From Streptococcus uberis (GTDB lineage: Bacteria; Bacillota; Bacilli; Lactobacillales; Streptococcaceae), in the NCBI RefSeq assembly GCF_900475595.1, contig NZ_LS483397.1, forward strand, positions 715,001 to 779,000: DNA of 64,000 nucleotides, read 5' to 3'. Shown here one piece after another: positions 35,732 through 45,834 of the stretch. How positions within the stretch are numbered: the first letter of the stretch is position 1; each line of letters opens with the position of its first letter. A model generated the notes under the pieces. That model searched no databases. It was not told the DNA's origin and was given only the letters and a program-made list of their open reading frames with translations. The position numbers and the translations under genes were made by a program.

Positions 35732-36946
35732 ATGCAATACTCAGAAATTATGGTTCGTCACGGCGAACTATCTACAAAAGGTAAAAACAGAATGCGTTTT
35801 ATTAATAAATTAAAACGTAATATTCAAGAAGTTTTATCACCGTTTCCAAATATAAAGGTCAGATCAGACAGGGATAGAACACATGTCTTTTTAAATGGTA
35901 CTCCTTATGAGCCTGTAGCTGAAGCCTTAAAAAATGTTTTTGGTATTCAGGCTTTTAATCCTGTTTATAAACTGGAGAAAAATGTCGACCTTCTTATTGC
36001 TTCAGTTCAAGAAATTATGAAAGACTTATATGTTGATGGAATGACTTTCAAAATTTCAAGTAAACGGAGTGACCATCACTTTGAGTTAGATAGTAGAGAC
36101 CTTAACTTTGTTTTAGGAAACGCTGTCTTTGATGTGTTACCTAACATTAAGGCACAAATGAAAAAGCCAGATGTTAATCTAAAAGTTGAAATTAGAGATG
36201 AAGCAGCTTATATCTCCCATGAAGAGATAAAGGGTGCTGGTGGTTTACCTGTAGGGACTTCTGGAAAAGGCATGCTTATGCTTTCTGGTGGCATAGATTC
36301 TCCGGTGGCTGGATACTTGGCACTAAAACGTGGTGTCGAAATCGAAGCGGTGCATTTTGCTAGTCCACCTTATACTAGTCCAGGTGCTCTCAAAAAAGCT
36401 CAAGATTTAACCAGAAAACTCACCAAATTTGGCGGCAATATTCAATTTATAGAGGTGCCTTTCACAGAAATTCAGGAAGAAATTAAAGATAAAGCACCTG
36501 AAGCTTATTTGATGACCCTAACCAGACGGTTTATGATGCGAATCACGGATGCGATACGTGCTTCTCGTAGTGGTTTGGTTATTGTCAATGGCGAGAGCTT
36601 AGGACAGGTAGCCAGTCAAACATTAGAAAGTATGCAGGCAATTAATGCCGTCACAGCTACGCCTGTCATTCGACCAGTTGTGACGATGGACAAGCTCGAA
36701 ATTATAGAATTAGCTGAAAAAATTGATACCTTTAGCATTTCAATCCAACCATTTGAAGACTGTTGCACCATTTTTGCGCCAGATCGTCCGAAAACAAATC
36801 CTAAATTAAAAAATGTTGAAGAGTATGAAAAACGTTTTGATATCGATGGGCTTGTTCAAAGAGCTGTTAAAGGGATCAAAATAACGGAAATTAAACCAGA
36901 AGCAGAAGCAGATGATGTGGATCTTATGCTTGATGCGTTATTGTAA
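35732..36946 (+). CDS. thiI: tRNA uracil 4-sulfurtransferase
   Basis: ThiI inserts sulfur at U8 of tRNA (s4U) using ATP and a persulfide from the desulfurase encoded just before it. The 404 residues carry a ferredoxin-like N-terminal region and THUMP domain (about 60-165), then the PP-loop AANH domain with [16 protein letters not shown] (about 183-198) and [14 protein letters not shown]. The rhodanese domain of E. coli ThiI is absent, as usual in Firmicutes. Cysteines in [11 protein letters not shown] may take part in sulfur handling. Confidence 0.96.
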   Translation: MQYSEIMVRHGELSTKGKNRMRFINKLKRNIQEVLSPFPNIKVRSDRDRTHVFLNGTPYEPVAEALKNVFGIQAFNPVYKLEKNVDLLIASVQEIMKDLYVDGMTFKISSKRSDHHFELDSRDLNFVLGNAVFDVLPNIKAQMKKPDVNLKVEIRDEAAYISHEEIKGAGGLPVGTSGKGMLMLSGGIDSPVAGYLALKRGVEIEAVHFASPPYTSPGALKKAQDLTRKLTKFGGNIQFIEVPFTEIQEEIKDKAPEAYLMTLTRRFMMRITDAIRASRSGLVIVNGESLGQVASQTLESMQAINAVTATPVIRPVVTMDKLEIIELAEKIDTFSISIQPFEDCCTIFAPDRPKTNPKLKNVEEYEKRFDIDGLVQRAVKGIKITEIKPEAEADDVDLMLDALL

Positions 36947-36948
36947 GA

Positions 36949-36981
36949 AAAAGAGATTTTCCATGGAAAATCTCTTTTTTA
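36949..36981 (+). terminator. thiI terminator
   Basis: A 14-bp perfect stem (36949-36962 / 36965-36978) ends in a T run. Confidence 0.8.
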
Positions 36982-37003
36982 TTGAGAAATTGAGACAACA
37001 AAA

Positions 37004-37012
37004 TGCTATAAT
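37004..37012 (+). promoter_or_regulatory. Extended -10 promoter of the capA-like gene
   Basis: TG-C-TATAAT with the -10 at 37007-37012. Possible -35 TTGAGA at 36982-36987, spaced 19 bp. Confidence 0.6.
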
Positions 37013-37035
37013 GAGTAAGAAAGGAGGCGGAAATA

Positions 37036-38235
37036 GTGGTAAAAAACAGACATTATATGAAAATAATTGTTTCTTGTTTAACATTTATCTTCGCTACTCT
37101 CTTATTTTCACTCGTTTATGATTTTTTAGGTTTTCACCGTCATGACCAACTTGGTCAAAGCATTGAAAAAAGTGATATCACAAAAACGGCACAAGTGGTT
37201 GCAAACGGAGATATACTATTGCATGATGTTTTATATACAAGTGCAGAAAAACCGGATGGAACATACGATTTCACTCCCTATTTCGAATATGTTAAAGAAC
37301 GGATTTCAAAGGCTGATTTGGCTATAGGTGATTTTGAGGGTACCATTAGTCCGGATTATCCTTTAGCTGGCTATCCTCTCTTTAATGCACCCAGTTCAAT
37401 CGCAAACGCAATGCAATCGATAGGTTATGACGTGGTTGACTTGGCTCACAATCACATCCTTGACTCAGGTTTAGATGGAGCTTTGAATACCCAATCGACT
37501 TTTGAAAGATTAGGGTTGTCGACTATTGGAATCTATAAGAAAGATCGTCAATCGGAGAACTTTCTCATTAAAAAGGTCAATGGTATTAAAATTGCGATTT
37601 TAGGTTATTCCTATGGCTATAATGGCATGGAAAGCAATTTAACAGATGATGAGCAAGAAAAACATCTATCAGATTTTAACAAAGATAAGATGAAGGCTGA
37701 AATTCAAGAAGCTGAAGCAAAAGCAGATGTTACTATTGTTATGCCACAATCAGGCACAGAATATGCCTTGGAACCAACAGAAGAACAACAATCACTCTAT
37801 CGCTCTATGATTGATTGGGGTGCAGATGTGGTTCTAGGTGGTCATCCCCATGTAGTGGAACCTGCTGAAACGATTGTCAAAAACCATGAGAAGAAATTCA
37901 TTATTTATTCAATGGGAAATTTCATCTCCAATCAGCGTTATGAAACTTTAGAAGATATCTGGACAGAAAGAGGTCTTCTGATGGATATTACCTTTGAAAA
38001 AAAAGCTAAAAAAACAATTATAAAGACGGTTAAAGCTCATCCTACCATGGTACTTGCAAAACCCAAAGGCACTTTTGCAAAGGAAGGATATGAACTATAC
38101 AACTATCGCACCTTAGTTTTAGAAGATTTTATTGAAGGTGGTAAATATCGAAACCAAATCGATCAAGAGACGCAAGAAAAAGTGGATGTCGCTTATAAAG
38201 AAATGAATGAACATGTTCAATTGAATTGGAAATAA
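37036..38235 (+). CDS. CapA/PgsA-like metallophosphatase, membrane anchored
   Basis: The 399-residue protein has one N-terminal membrane segment (about 8-28, IIVSCLTFIFATLLFSLVY), then a CapA-type domain: VANGDILLHDVLY, IGDFEGTIS, DLAHNHILDSG, MPQSGTEY and GGHPHVVEPAE, the metal-binding loops of this calcineurin-like family. Relatives take part in poly-gamma-glutamate capsule formation, but no PgsB/PgsC partners are here, so a capsule role is not supported. The start is GTG at 37036, 5 nt from the strong SD AAGGAGGCGG; an ATG seven codons in is the alternative. It is monocistronic. Confidence 0.88.
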   Translation: MVKNRHYMKIIVSCLTFIFATLLFSLVYDFLGFHRHDQLGQSIEKSDITKTAQVVANGDILLHDVLYTSAEKPDGTYDFTPYFEYVKERISKADLAIGDFEGTISPDYPLAGYPLFNAPSSIANAMQSIGYDVVDLAHNHILDSGLDGALNTQSTFERLGLSTIGIYKKDRQSENFLIKKVNGIKIAILGYSYGYNGMESNLTDDEQEKHLSDFNKDKMKAEIQEAEAKADVTIVMPQSGTEYALEPTEEQQSLYRSMIDWGADVVLGGHPHVVEPAETIVKNHEKKFIIYSMGNFISNQRYETLEDIWTERGLLMDITFEKKAKKTIIKTVKAHPTMVLAKPKGTFAKEGYELYNYRTLVLEDFIEGGKYRNQIDQETQEKVDVAYKEMNEHVQLNWK

Positions 38236-38250
38236 TCATTTTAAAAAGCA

Positions 38251-38283
38251 AAAAGCCAAGCTGACATGAGCTCGGCTTTTTCT
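38251..38283. terminator. Bidirectional terminator between capA-like and nucleoside hydrolase genes
   Basis: AAAAGCCAAGCT (38251-38262) pairs with AGCTCGGCTTTT (38269-38280) with one mismatch, flanked by A and T runs. Confidence 0.75.
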
Positions 38284-38288
38284 GTTAT

Positions 38289-39197
38289 TTATATAAATTG
38301 TGAAAGCATCCAATTTTCAAATTGCTCTGGATCGACATTTAAACAAACTTTTTTAGTTTCTAATTTTTCTGGTACAGGTTCGTATTCAGAATTCGTAATA
38401 ATTGCGCCGGTAGCAAGTCCTTCAGTAATAACTCGCAAATATTTCATTTCTGTTTTAAAGAGATCAGGCTGCGTTAGATATGCTATGGTACTTGCATCGT
38501 GAATGGTCATTCCGTGGTCAAGGCCATGGCCTCCATAATGTTCAAAGAGTTGGTATAACATTTCCCCAATCTGCCCAGTCTCTTTTATTTTTAAAGCTGC
38601 CTGTCTATACAAAAGAGCTTTCTCTGTTACATCTAAACCAATCATTGTCAGTGGAATTTCTGATTTAAAAACCAGATCTGCTGCGTGAGGATCGCTAGCA
38701 ATATTAAACTCTGCAATAGAGGACGTATTGCCACCATGAATAGCTCCTCCCATCATGACAATTTCAGAAATATGATTTTTCATTTCTGGATACATGGCTA
38801 GCAGTAGGGCAAGATTTGTCATTGCGCCAATTGAGACAATTGTAATATCTTTGGAATGTTTTAAGATAGTCTGACGCATAGCTTCAACAGCATGCATATC
38901 TAGCGGCGCTTGAGCAGGTGTAGGAAAATCGTAGCCGTCCATACCAGTTTCCCCATGAATACTTGGTATGGTCTTTAGTTCTTTCAATAGCGGTTTTTCC
39001 GAACCACGTGCAACTGGTACATCTGCTTTCATAAACTCTACTAATTTTAAAGCATTAGTAGTCGCCTGATCAACAGTCACATTTGCGCCAACAGTAGTAA
39101 TAAGACGAACAGTGAGATTAGGGTGCTTTAAGGCAAGTATGATTGCTGTAGCATCATCAATACCAGGATCCGTATCAATAATAATATTCTTTTTCAT
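38289..39197 (-). CDS. Nucleoside hydrolase (inosine-uridine preferring family)
   Basis: These enzymes split ribonucleosides into base and ribose for salvage. The 302 residues begin with the calcium-binding motif IIIDTDPGIDDATAI (Asp cluster), and carry VARGSEKPL, IVSIGAMTNLALLL, VMMGGAIHGGNTSSIAEFN (substrate ribose binding) and a late MTIHDASTIAYL with the active-site His. This resembles the RihA/RihC type. The base preference is not readable from sequence. It stands alone on the minus strand with an AGGGG SD. Confidence 0.93.
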   Translation of the reverse strand: MKKNIIIDTDPGIDDATAIILALKHPNLTVRLITTVGANVTVDQATTNALKLVEFMKADVPVARGSEKPLLKELKTIPSIHGETGMDGYDFPTPAQAPLDMHAVEAMRQTILKHSKDITIVSIGAMTNLALLLAMYPEMKNHISEIVMMGGAIHGGNTSSIAEFNIASDPHAADLVFKSEIPLTMIGLDVTEKALLYRQAALKIKETGQIGEMLYQLFEHYGGHGLDHGMTIHDASTIAYLTQPDLFKTEMKYLRVITEGLATGAIITNSEYEPVPEKLETKKVCLNVDPEQFENWMLSQFI

Positions 39198-39297
39198 ATG
39201 AAACCCCTTACTTTTTATCAGTTATTATGATAGTATCATTTTAATGCTATTCTGAAAATAGAAAAAATAAAAAGTCTTCTCTTTCAAAGAAAAAAAC

Positions 39298-39326
39298 TTG
39301 CAAAAAAATCCAGTTAGTGATAGACT
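39298..39326 (+). promoter_or_regulatory. rplU operon promoter
   Basis: TTGCAA (39298-39303), 17 bp, TAGACT (39321-39326), with an extended TG at 39318-39319. Confidence 0.65.
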
Positions 39327-39332
39327 TGTAAT

Positions 39333-39451
39333 GTTGACTAAATGCACATCCTGTGCAACCGCACGAAAATCGTTTAAGTAGAGAAATCTCACGATTCCAG
39401 GCGAGTCTTCACAGAGGGAAACCTCGTCAAAATATTTATAGGAGGTGCATC
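39333..39451 (+). promoter_or_regulatory. rplU 5' leader (L21-leader type)
   Basis: About 119 nt of leader precede rplU and contain several short hairpins, for example TGCACA...TGTGCA near 39342-39356 and GCGAG...CTCGT near 39401-39427. In Firmicutes an L21 leader RNA sits at this place. The assignment rests on position and folding by eye. Confidence 0.6.
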
Positions 39452-39766
39452 ATGAGCACATACGCAATCATCAAAACTGGTGGAAAACAAGTTAAAGTTG
39501 AAGTAGGTCAAGCTATCTACGTTGAAAAAATTGACGCTGAAGCTGGCGCAGAAGTAACTTTTAACGAAGTTGTTCTTGTCGGTGGTGACAAAACTGTAGT
39601 TGGTACTCCAATTGTTGAAGGAGCTACTGTTGTTGGAACTGTTGAAAAACAAGGAAAACAAAAGAAAGTTGTTACTTTCAAATACAAACCTAAAAAAGGT
39701 AGTCACCGTAAACAAGGTCATCGTCAACCTTACACTAAAATTGTCATCGACGCTATCAACGCTTAA
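39452..39766 (+). CDS. rplU: 50S ribosomal protein L21
   Basis: L21 binds 23S rRNA in the large subunit. The 104 residues read [20 protein letters not shown] and end with [20 protein letters not shown], the family signature. A frame extension to 39353 lies in the leader and has no SD; ATG 39452 follows AGGAGGTG. It heads the rplU-prp-rpmA operon. Confidence 0.98.
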   Translation: MSTYAIIKTGGKQVKVEVGQAIYVEKIDAEAGAEVTFNEVVLVGGDKTVVGTPIVEGATVVGTVEKQGKQKKVVTFKYKPKKGSHRKQGHRQPYTKIVIDAINA

Positions 39767-39775
39767 TGTTATCTG

Positions 39776-40099
39776 ATGATTAAAGCAATTTTTACACGTG
39801 ACAAAGATGGTTCTTTAGTCAGTGCTAAGCTGACGGGCCATGCTGGAAGTGGTGAATATGGCTTTGATATTATCTGTGCCTCGGTAAGTACCTTAGCGAT
39901 TAACTTTGTTAATTCAGTCGAAGGGCTAACGGATGTACAACCAAGTCTGATACTAAATGAAGTTGAAGGTGGGTATATGAAAATTTCTATCCCACATGAC
40001 AATCAGGAGAAGGTTCAACTCTTGTTTGAATCATTTCTTCTGGGAATGACAAATTTGTCCGAGAATTCTCCAGAATTTGTGGACACACGCGTCATCTAA
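39776..40099 (+). CDS. prp: Ribosomal-processing cysteine protease Prp
   Basis: Prp removes the N-terminal extension of L27, a cleavage essential in staphylococci and conserved in Firmicutes. The 107 residues keep the catalytic pair: His22 in [11 protein letters not shown] and Cys34 in [11 protein letters not shown]. The gene lies between rplU and its substrate gene rpmA, the standard arrangement. It starts 9 bp after the rplU stop, so translation is probably coupled. Confidence 0.95.
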   Translation: MIKAIFTRDKDGSLVSAKLTGHAGSGEYGFDIICASVSTLAINFVNSVEGLTDVQPSLILNEVEGGYMKISIPHDNQEKVQLLFESFLLGMTNLSENSPEFVDTRVI

Positions 40100-40126
40100 A
40101 TTTATTTTAAGAGAGGAAACAACATT

Positions 40127-40420
40127 ATGTTAAAAATGAATCTTGCTAACTTGCAACTTTTCGCCCACAAAAAAGGTGGAGGTTCTACATCAAACGGACG
40201 TGACTCACAAGCAAAACGCCTTGGCGCTAAAGCTGCTGATGGTCAAACAGTTACTGGTGGTTCAATTCTTTTCCGTCAACGCGGAACTCATATCTATCCA
40301 GGTGTGAACGTTGGCCGTGGTGGAGATGACACACTTTTCGCAAAAGTTGAAGGTGTTGTACGTTTTGAACGTAAAGGTCGTGACAAACGTCAAGTATCTG
40401 TTTACCCAGTTGCTAAATAA
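40127..40420 (+). CDS. rpmA: 50S ribosomal protein L27 (precursor with Prp-cleaved N-terminus)
   Basis: L27 reaches the peptidyl-transferase centre with its N-terminus. The 97-residue precursor starts [20 protein letters not shown], where the extension ends in NLQLF and is cut before AHKKGGGS by Prp. The core has [13 protein letters not shown] and [28 protein letters not shown] precedes ATG 40127. A hairpin terminator follows. Confidence 0.98.
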   Translation: MLKMNLANLQLFAHKKGGGSTSNGRDSQAKRLGAKAADGQTVTGGSILFRQRGTHIYPGVNVGRGGDDTLFAKVEGVVRFERKGRDKRQVSVYPVAK

Positions 40421-40438
40421 GACTTAAATTGTATATAG

Positions 40439-40471
40439 AAGAGTTACCTATTTTTTGGGTAACTCTTTTCT
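40439..40471 (+). terminator. rpmA operon terminator
   Basis: A 10-bp stem (AAGAGTTACC 40439-40448 / GGTAACTCTT 40458-40467) followed by TTC. Confidence 0.7.
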
Positions 40472-40501
40472 GTTGAAGAGATGCTTTGAATCACTTCTTT
40501 A

Positions 40502-40510
40502 TGGTATAAT
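40502..40510 (+). promoter_or_regulatory. Extended -10 promoter of the LysR-type gene
   Basis: TG-G-TATAAT with the -10 at 40505-40510; no clear -35. Confidence 0.6.
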
Positions 40511-40537
40511 AACAATTACCAAATTAAGGATGTAAAA

Positions 40538-41452
40538 ATGAATATACAACAATTAAGATACGTTGTGGCTATAGCTAATAATGGAACTTTCCGAGAAGCG
40601 GCTAATAAGCTTTATGTGAGTCAACCTAGTCTTTCTGTATCCATAAAAGACTTAGAGGAAGAATTAGGATTCCAAATTTTCAACCGAACAACAACGGGAA
40701 CAGTCTTAACAACTCAAGGACTCATTTTTTATGAAAAAGCTTTGGAAGTCGTTAAGTGTTTCGATTCTTTTGAAAAACAATTTTCGGAATCTGAGCTTGA
40801 TCAGAATGAGTTTTCAGTGGCAAGTCAACATTATGATTTTATGGCACCAATTATCACTAAATTTGCTGAAATAAGTGCTGAACACAAATTACTTCGTCTC
40901 TTTGAAACAACAACAATTCAGATTTTAGACGAAGTCGCTCAAGGAAATAGCGAAATTGGTATTATCTATCTGAATGCGCAAAATCGTAAGGGTCTTTTCC
41001 AGCGTATGGAGAAGCTAGGTCTTGAATTTACAGACTTGATGTCATTTCAAACCCATATTTATTTAGGAAAAAACCATATTCTTGCAGAAAAAGAAGAACT
41101 GAGATTAGCAGATTTGGAAGGTTTTCCGGTTGTTAAATTCACACAGGAAAAAGATGAGTATCTCTATTACTCTGAAAACTTTGTTAATACAAATGAAACA
41201 GGTCTTATTTATAATGTAACGGACAGAGCTACCTTAAATGGGATTTTGGAGCGAACCAATGCTTTTGCTACAGGATCTGGATTTATTGATCGCAATAGTG
41301 TTAATGCCATAAAAGTTATCCCTTTGATTGACCACTTGGAAAATAAAATGGTTTATATTAAACGTCAAGACAAAGATTTATCTCTTGCTGCCGTCACTTT
41401 TATAAATTTACTTAAAGACTATTTTGAACAATTTAAAGAGAAAGATAGATAA
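40538..41452 (+). CDS. LysR-family transcriptional regulator (CpsY/MtaR-like)
   Basis: The 304 residues have an N-terminal winged HTH ([20 protein letters not shown], then [19 protein letters not shown] at about 27-45) and a C-terminal effector-binding domain. The place just before lspA-rluD and the N-terminal sequence suggest the streptococcal CpsY/MtaR group, whose members control methionine transport or surface traits in other species. That link is by resemblance and context only; no target site can be named. Its stop shares one base with the lspA ATG. Confidence 0.85.
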   Translation: MNIQQLRYVVAIANNGTFREAANKLYVSQPSLSVSIKDLEEELGFQIFNRTTTGTVLTTQGLIFYEKALEVVKCFDSFEKQFSESELDQNEFSVASQHYDFMAPIITKFAEISAEHKLLRLFETTTIQILDEVAQGNSEIGIIYLNAQNRKGLFQRMEKLGLEFTDLMSFQTHIYLGKNHILAEKEELRLADLEGFPVVKFTQEKDEYLYYSENFVNTNETGLIYNVTDRATLNGILERTNAFATGSGFIDRNSVNAIKVIPLIDHLENKMVYIKRQDKDLSLAAVTFINLLKDYFEQFKEKDR

Positions 41453-41898
41453 TGAGATTAATGAAATTATGTTTGGGGTCGCTTGTCCTTATTGCTTTAG
41501 ACCAACTAAGCAAATTGTGGATTGTCACTCATATTGGTTTGGGACAGGTAAAATCATTTCTACCTGGTCTGGTAAGTTTGACCTATTTGCAAAATAGAGG
41601 CGCAGCTTTTTCAATCCTCCAGAACCAACGATGGTTTTTTACCATCATTACCTGTATAGTGGTGAGCGCAGCTTTTATTTACTATATCAAAAGAGCACCA
41701 ATGTCAAAGTTAAAGGAATGGGCCCTAATCCTGATTATTTCAGGAGCCATTGGTAATTTTATTGACCGTATGCGCCTCAGTTATGTGGTTGATATGATTC
41801 ACTTAGATTTTATGAATTTTGCCATTTTCAATGTTGCCGATTCCTATCTATCGATTGGTGTTGTGCTTTTGATGATTATCCTTTGGAAAGAAGAGTGA
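41452..41898 (+). CDS. lspA: Lipoprotein signal peptidase (signal peptidase II)
   Basis: LspA cuts the signal peptide from diacylglyceryl-prolipoproteins in the membrane. The 148 residues have four membrane segments and the two catalytic aspartates: [16 protein letters not shown] and [23 protein letters not shown] is a further family motif. It shares one base with the regulator gene upstream and lies 1 bp before rluD. Confidence 0.96.
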   Translation: MRLMKLCLGSLVLIALDQLSKLWIVTHIGLGQVKSFLPGLVSLTYLQNRGAAFSILQNQRWFFTIITCIVVSAAFIYYIKRAPMSKLKEWALILIISGAIGNFIDRMRLSYVVDMIHLDFMNFAIFNVADSYLSIGVVLLMIILWKEE

Positions 41899-41899
41899 G

Positions 41900-42790
41900 A
41901 TGGAACTTATTATAAAGACTGGAGGGGCTCGTTTAGACAAGGCTCTCGCTGACTTGACGGATTTATCCAGAAGTCAAGCAAATGATGAAATAAAAAAAGG
42001 TACTGTTTTAGTAAACGGTGAACCAGTAAAAGCTAAATACACTGTTAAGGAGGGAGATATCATCAGTTATCAACTTCCTGAAGAGGAAATATTGGATTAT
42101 GAAGCTGAAGATATTCCAATTGATATTGTTTATGAGGATGAAGATTTAGCTATTATCAATAAAGCTCAAGGCATGGTTGTTCACCCATCTGCAGGTCATA
42201 GCTCTGGTACTTTAGTTAATGCACTTTTGTATCATATCAAGGATTTATCTACTATAAATGGGGTGGTACGCCCTGGAATTGTCCATCGGATTGATAAAGA
42301 TACCTCAGGCCTTTTAATGATTGCCAAAAATGATAAAGCCCATCATATTTTGGCGGACGAACTAAAAGCCAAAAAATCATTAAGGAAATATCTGGCCATT
42401 GTTCATGGAAATCTACCAAATGATCGTGGAATGATTGAAGCTCCAATTGGTCGCAGTGAAAAGGACCGTAAGAAGCAGGCTGTTACTGCAAAAGGAAAAG
42501 ATGCCATCACTAGGTTTCAAGTGGTGGAACGGTTTGGAGATTTTACGCTTGTTGAGTTAAGTTTAGAAACTGGCAGAACACATCAAATCAGAGTGCATAT
42601 GGCTTATATTGGGCATCCAGTTGCAGGTGACCCTTTGTATGGACCTAGGAAGACCTTGGCTGGTAACGGTCAATTCTTACATGCTCAAACTCTAGGTTTC
42701 ACACATCCTAGTACCGGTGAAATGGTTACTTTCACAGCGGAACCACCAATCATTTTTAGGCAGACACTTGAAAAGCTTAGAAATAGATAG
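41900..42790 (+). CDS. rluD: 23S rRNA pseudouridine synthase, RluA family (RluD-like)
   Basis: RluD-type enzymes make pseudouridines in helix 69 of 23S rRNA. The 296 residues include an N-terminal S4 RNA-binding domain (ARLDKALADL through VLVNGEPVKAKY, about 10-55), then the catalytic domain with GIVHRIDKDTSGLLMIAK containing the nucleophilic Asp (about residue 136), LVELSLETGRTHQIRVHM and HPVAGDPLYG. The lspA-rluD pair before the pyr operon is conserved in streptococci. Confidence 0.92.
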   Translation: MELIIKTGGARLDKALADLTDLSRSQANDEIKKGTVLVNGEPVKAKYTVKEGDIISYQLPEEEILDYEAEDIPIDIVYEDEDLAIINKAQGMVVHPSAGHSSGTLVNALLYHIKDLSTINGVVRPGIVHRIDKDTSGLLMIAKNDKAHHILADELKAKKSLRKYLAIVHGNLPNDRGMIEAPIGRSEKDRKKQAVTAKGKDAITRFQVVERFGDFTLVELSLETGRTHQIRVHMAYIGHPVAGDPLYGPRKTLAGNGQFLHAQTLGFTHPSTGEMVTFTAEPPIIFRQTLEKLRNR

Positions 42791-42851
42791 ATTAATCTTT
42801 CTAGGTTTATTCAATAGTGTTCCAAAAAAGATAAAAAAATAGAAAAAGCAC

Positions 42852-42880
42852 TTGTTTTTATTTTTGAAATTTGCTATACT
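42852..42880 (+). promoter_or_regulatory. pyr operon promoter
   Basis: TTGTTT (42852-42857), 17 bp, TATACT (42875-42880), with TGC just before the -10. Confidence 0.75.
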
Positions 42881-42887
42881 ATTAAAA

Positions 42888-43554
<667 letters not shown>

Positions 43555-43568
43555 GAAGGGAAGAAAAA

Positions 43569-44831
43569 ATGAAAGAAATCATGTATGATGTTGAAGAAAT
43601 GCCAAAAGCAGGAATGCTCATAGGCTTATCTTTCCAACACTTGTTTGCTATGTTTGGGGCTACCGTACTTGTTCCGATTTTAGTTGGAATAGATCCATCA
43701 GTAGCCTTATTATCAAGCGGTCTAGGAACACTAGCACATCTTAGTGTAACCAAATTTAAAATTCCTGCCTATATGGGTTCAAGTTTTGCCTATATTGCAG
43801 CCATGCAAATGTTGATGAAGACAGATGGTATTGGAGCAGTTGCACAAGGGGCTATCACAGGTGGTTTCGTCTATCTGATTGTCGCATTGATTGTAAAAGC
43901 TATTGGAAACGATTGGATTGACAAGATTTTGCCACCAGTAGTCGTTGGTCCAATAGTTATGGTGATAGGATTAAGTCTTGCCACAACTGCCGTAAATAGT
44001 GTTATGCTAAACAACGGAAAATATGATTTGACCTATCTTTTGATAGGTATGGTTACACTTTTAGCTGTTATCTTCTTTAATATATATGGAAAAGGCATTA
44101 TCGCCATCATTCCAATTCTATTGGGATTACTGGTAGGTTATCTTTTCACCTTAATGATTGGAATGGTAACTGGTCACGAAATTATTCAGTTTGCAGCAGT
44201 TGCCAAGGCTAAATGGATAAGCATACCTAGTGTTCACATTCCTCTCCTTAGTTATGGTTTCAAATTTTACCCAAGTGCAATCTTAACTATGGCGCCTATT
44301 GCCTTTGTAACCATGACAGAACATTTTGGTCATGTTATGGTATTAAATAGCTTGACTAAAAGGGATTATTTTAAAGATCCTGGACTAGAAAAAACTTTGA
44401 CTGGAGATGGTTTAGCTCAAATCATTGCAGGTTTCCTTGGTGCTCCGCCAGTGACATCTTATGGAGAAAACATTGGCGTTATGGCACTCAACAAGATTTT
44501 CTCAGTTTATGTCATTGCAGGTGCGGCCGTCTTTGCAGCTTTACTCAGCTTTGTTGGAAAAATTTCAGCTCTTATTCAATCCATTCCGTCACCAGTTATC
44601 GGTGGGATATCAATCGCTTTATTTGGTGTCATTGCATCTAGCGGCTTAAAAATTCTCATTGAATCAAAAGTGGATATGGATAATAAGAAGAATCTTTTAA
44701 TTGCTAGTGTTATCTTAGTTTCTGGTATTGGTGGTCTAATGCTTCAAGTAAATGGCCTTCAAATTTCAGGAGTTGCTTTCTCAACAATTCTTGGAATACT
44801 CTTATATCAAATCTTACCAGAAAATAAATAA
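43569..44831 (+). CDS. pyrP: Uracil permease (NCS2 / UraA family)
   Basis: PyrP imports uracil with protons. The 420 residues carry about 12-14 membrane segments and the NCS2 hallmarks MAPIAFVTMTEHFGH (substrate-binding Glu) and PPVTSYGENIGVMAL (second Glu). It lies 14 bp after pyrR in the same operon, so it is under the same PyrR control; no second attenuator is visible before it. Confidence 0.96.
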   Translation: MKEIMYDVEEMPKAGMLIGLSFQHLFAMFGATVLVPILVGIDPSVALLSSGLGTLAHLSVTKFKIPAYMGSSFAYIAAMQMLMKTDGIGAVAQGAITGGFVYLIVALIVKAIGNDWIDKILPPVVVGPIVMVIGLSLATTAVNSVMLNNGKYDLTYLLIGMVTLLAVIFFNIYGKGIIAIIPILLGLLVGYLFTLMIGMVTGHEIIQFAAVAKAKWISIPSVHIPLLSYGFKFYPSAILTMAPIAFVTMTEHFGHVMVLNSLTKRDYFKDPGLEKTLTGDGLAQIIAGFLGAPPVTSYGENIGVMALNKIFSVYVIAGAAVFAALLSFVGKISALIQSIPSPVIGGISIALFGVIASSGLKILIESKVDMDNKKNLLIASVILVSGIGGLMLQVNGLQISGVAFSTILGILLYQILPENK

Positions 44832-44870
44832 AGTCACTTCATCATTCAAGCGAGTAAAGGGGAGAAAATC

Positions 44871-45800
44871 ATGCCAGTCATCAATAATCAAGTTGTTTTA
44901 AAGCATTTAGTGTCCATGGAACTTCTAACAAATGAGGAGGTTCTAGGGCTCATTAGTCGTGGTTCGGAATTTAAAGCGAAAAATGTTCCAATTGCAAACA
45001 ATAGTCACTATTTCACTTCAAATCTCTTTTTTGAAAATTCTACACGAACTCATAAGTCATTTGAAATGGCTGAGCGACATATGGGGCTACAGGTTGTTGA
45101 ATTTAATACAGATACGAGCTCTGTAAATAAAGGTGAAACCTTATATGACACTATCCTAACAATGAGTGCTTTGGGTGTTGATATCTGTGTGGTAAGACAT
45201 CCAGAAGTTGATTATTACCAATCACTTATAAAGAGCCCAAGTATTACAGCGTCTATCGTAAATGGAGGCGATGGTTCTGGTCAACACCCTAGTCAATGTT
45301 TACTTGATTTGATGACAATTTATGAAGAATTTGGTCATTTTGAAGGTCTAAAAATAATGATTGCTGGAGATTTAGTACATTCTCGTGTCGCAAAATCCAA
45401 TATGCAAATTTTGAAACGTTTAGGTGCAGAGATTTATTTTTCTGGTCCTGATGAATGGTATTCAAAAGAATTTGAAGCATATGGCGAATATCGAAAAATT
45501 GATGACATTATTGATCAATTGGACGTTTTAATGTTGTTGCGTGTGCAACATGAGAGACACAATGGCTCAGCTGGTTTTAGTAAAGAAGAGTATCATAAAA
45601 ACTTTGGTTTGACCGAGGAACGGTACGAAAAATTGAAAGATACAGCAATTATAATGCATCCAGCCCCAGTTAACCGTAATGCCGAAATTGCTGACTCCTT
45701 AGTTGAAGCGAAAAAGGCGAGAATTGTTGCTCAAATGGAAAATGGTGTTTATGTCCGTATGGCCATTTTAGAAGCCATACTAAATGGTAGATCTGCCTAA
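44871..45800 (+). CDS. pyrB: Aspartate carbamoyltransferase, catalytic subunit
   Basis: PyrB joins carbamoyl phosphate and aspartate, the first committed step of pyrimidine synthesis. The 309 residues show [20 protein letters not shown] (carbamoyl-phosphate site, about 50-69), [15 protein letters not shown] and [22 protein letters not shown] near the end. No regulatory PyrI chain is near, as usual in Firmicutes. SD AAGGGGAG precedes the ATG. Confidence 0.97.
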   Translation: MPVINNQVVLKHLVSMELLTNEEVLGLISRGSEFKAKNVPIANNSHYFTSNLFFENSTRTHKSFEMAERHMGLQVVEFNTDTSSVNKGETLYDTILTMSALGVDICVVRHPEVDYYQSLIKSPSITASIVNGGDGSGQHPSQCLLDLMTIYEEFGHFEGLKIMIAGDLVHSRVAKSNMQILKRLGAEIYFSGPDEWYSKEFEAYGEYRKIDDIIDQLDVLMLLRVQHERHNGSAGFSKEEYHKNFGLTEERYEKLKDTAIIMHPAPVNRNAEIADSLVEAKKARIVAQMENGVYVRMAILEAILNGRSA

Positions 45801-45834
45801 TGGTACAACTGGATTTAGAAAGGGGACATATCGC

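Noticed and set aside
39353..39451. N-terminal extension of rplU by 33 residues
   Set aside because: It is the structured leader RNA; the SD AGGAGGTG stands before ATG 39452.
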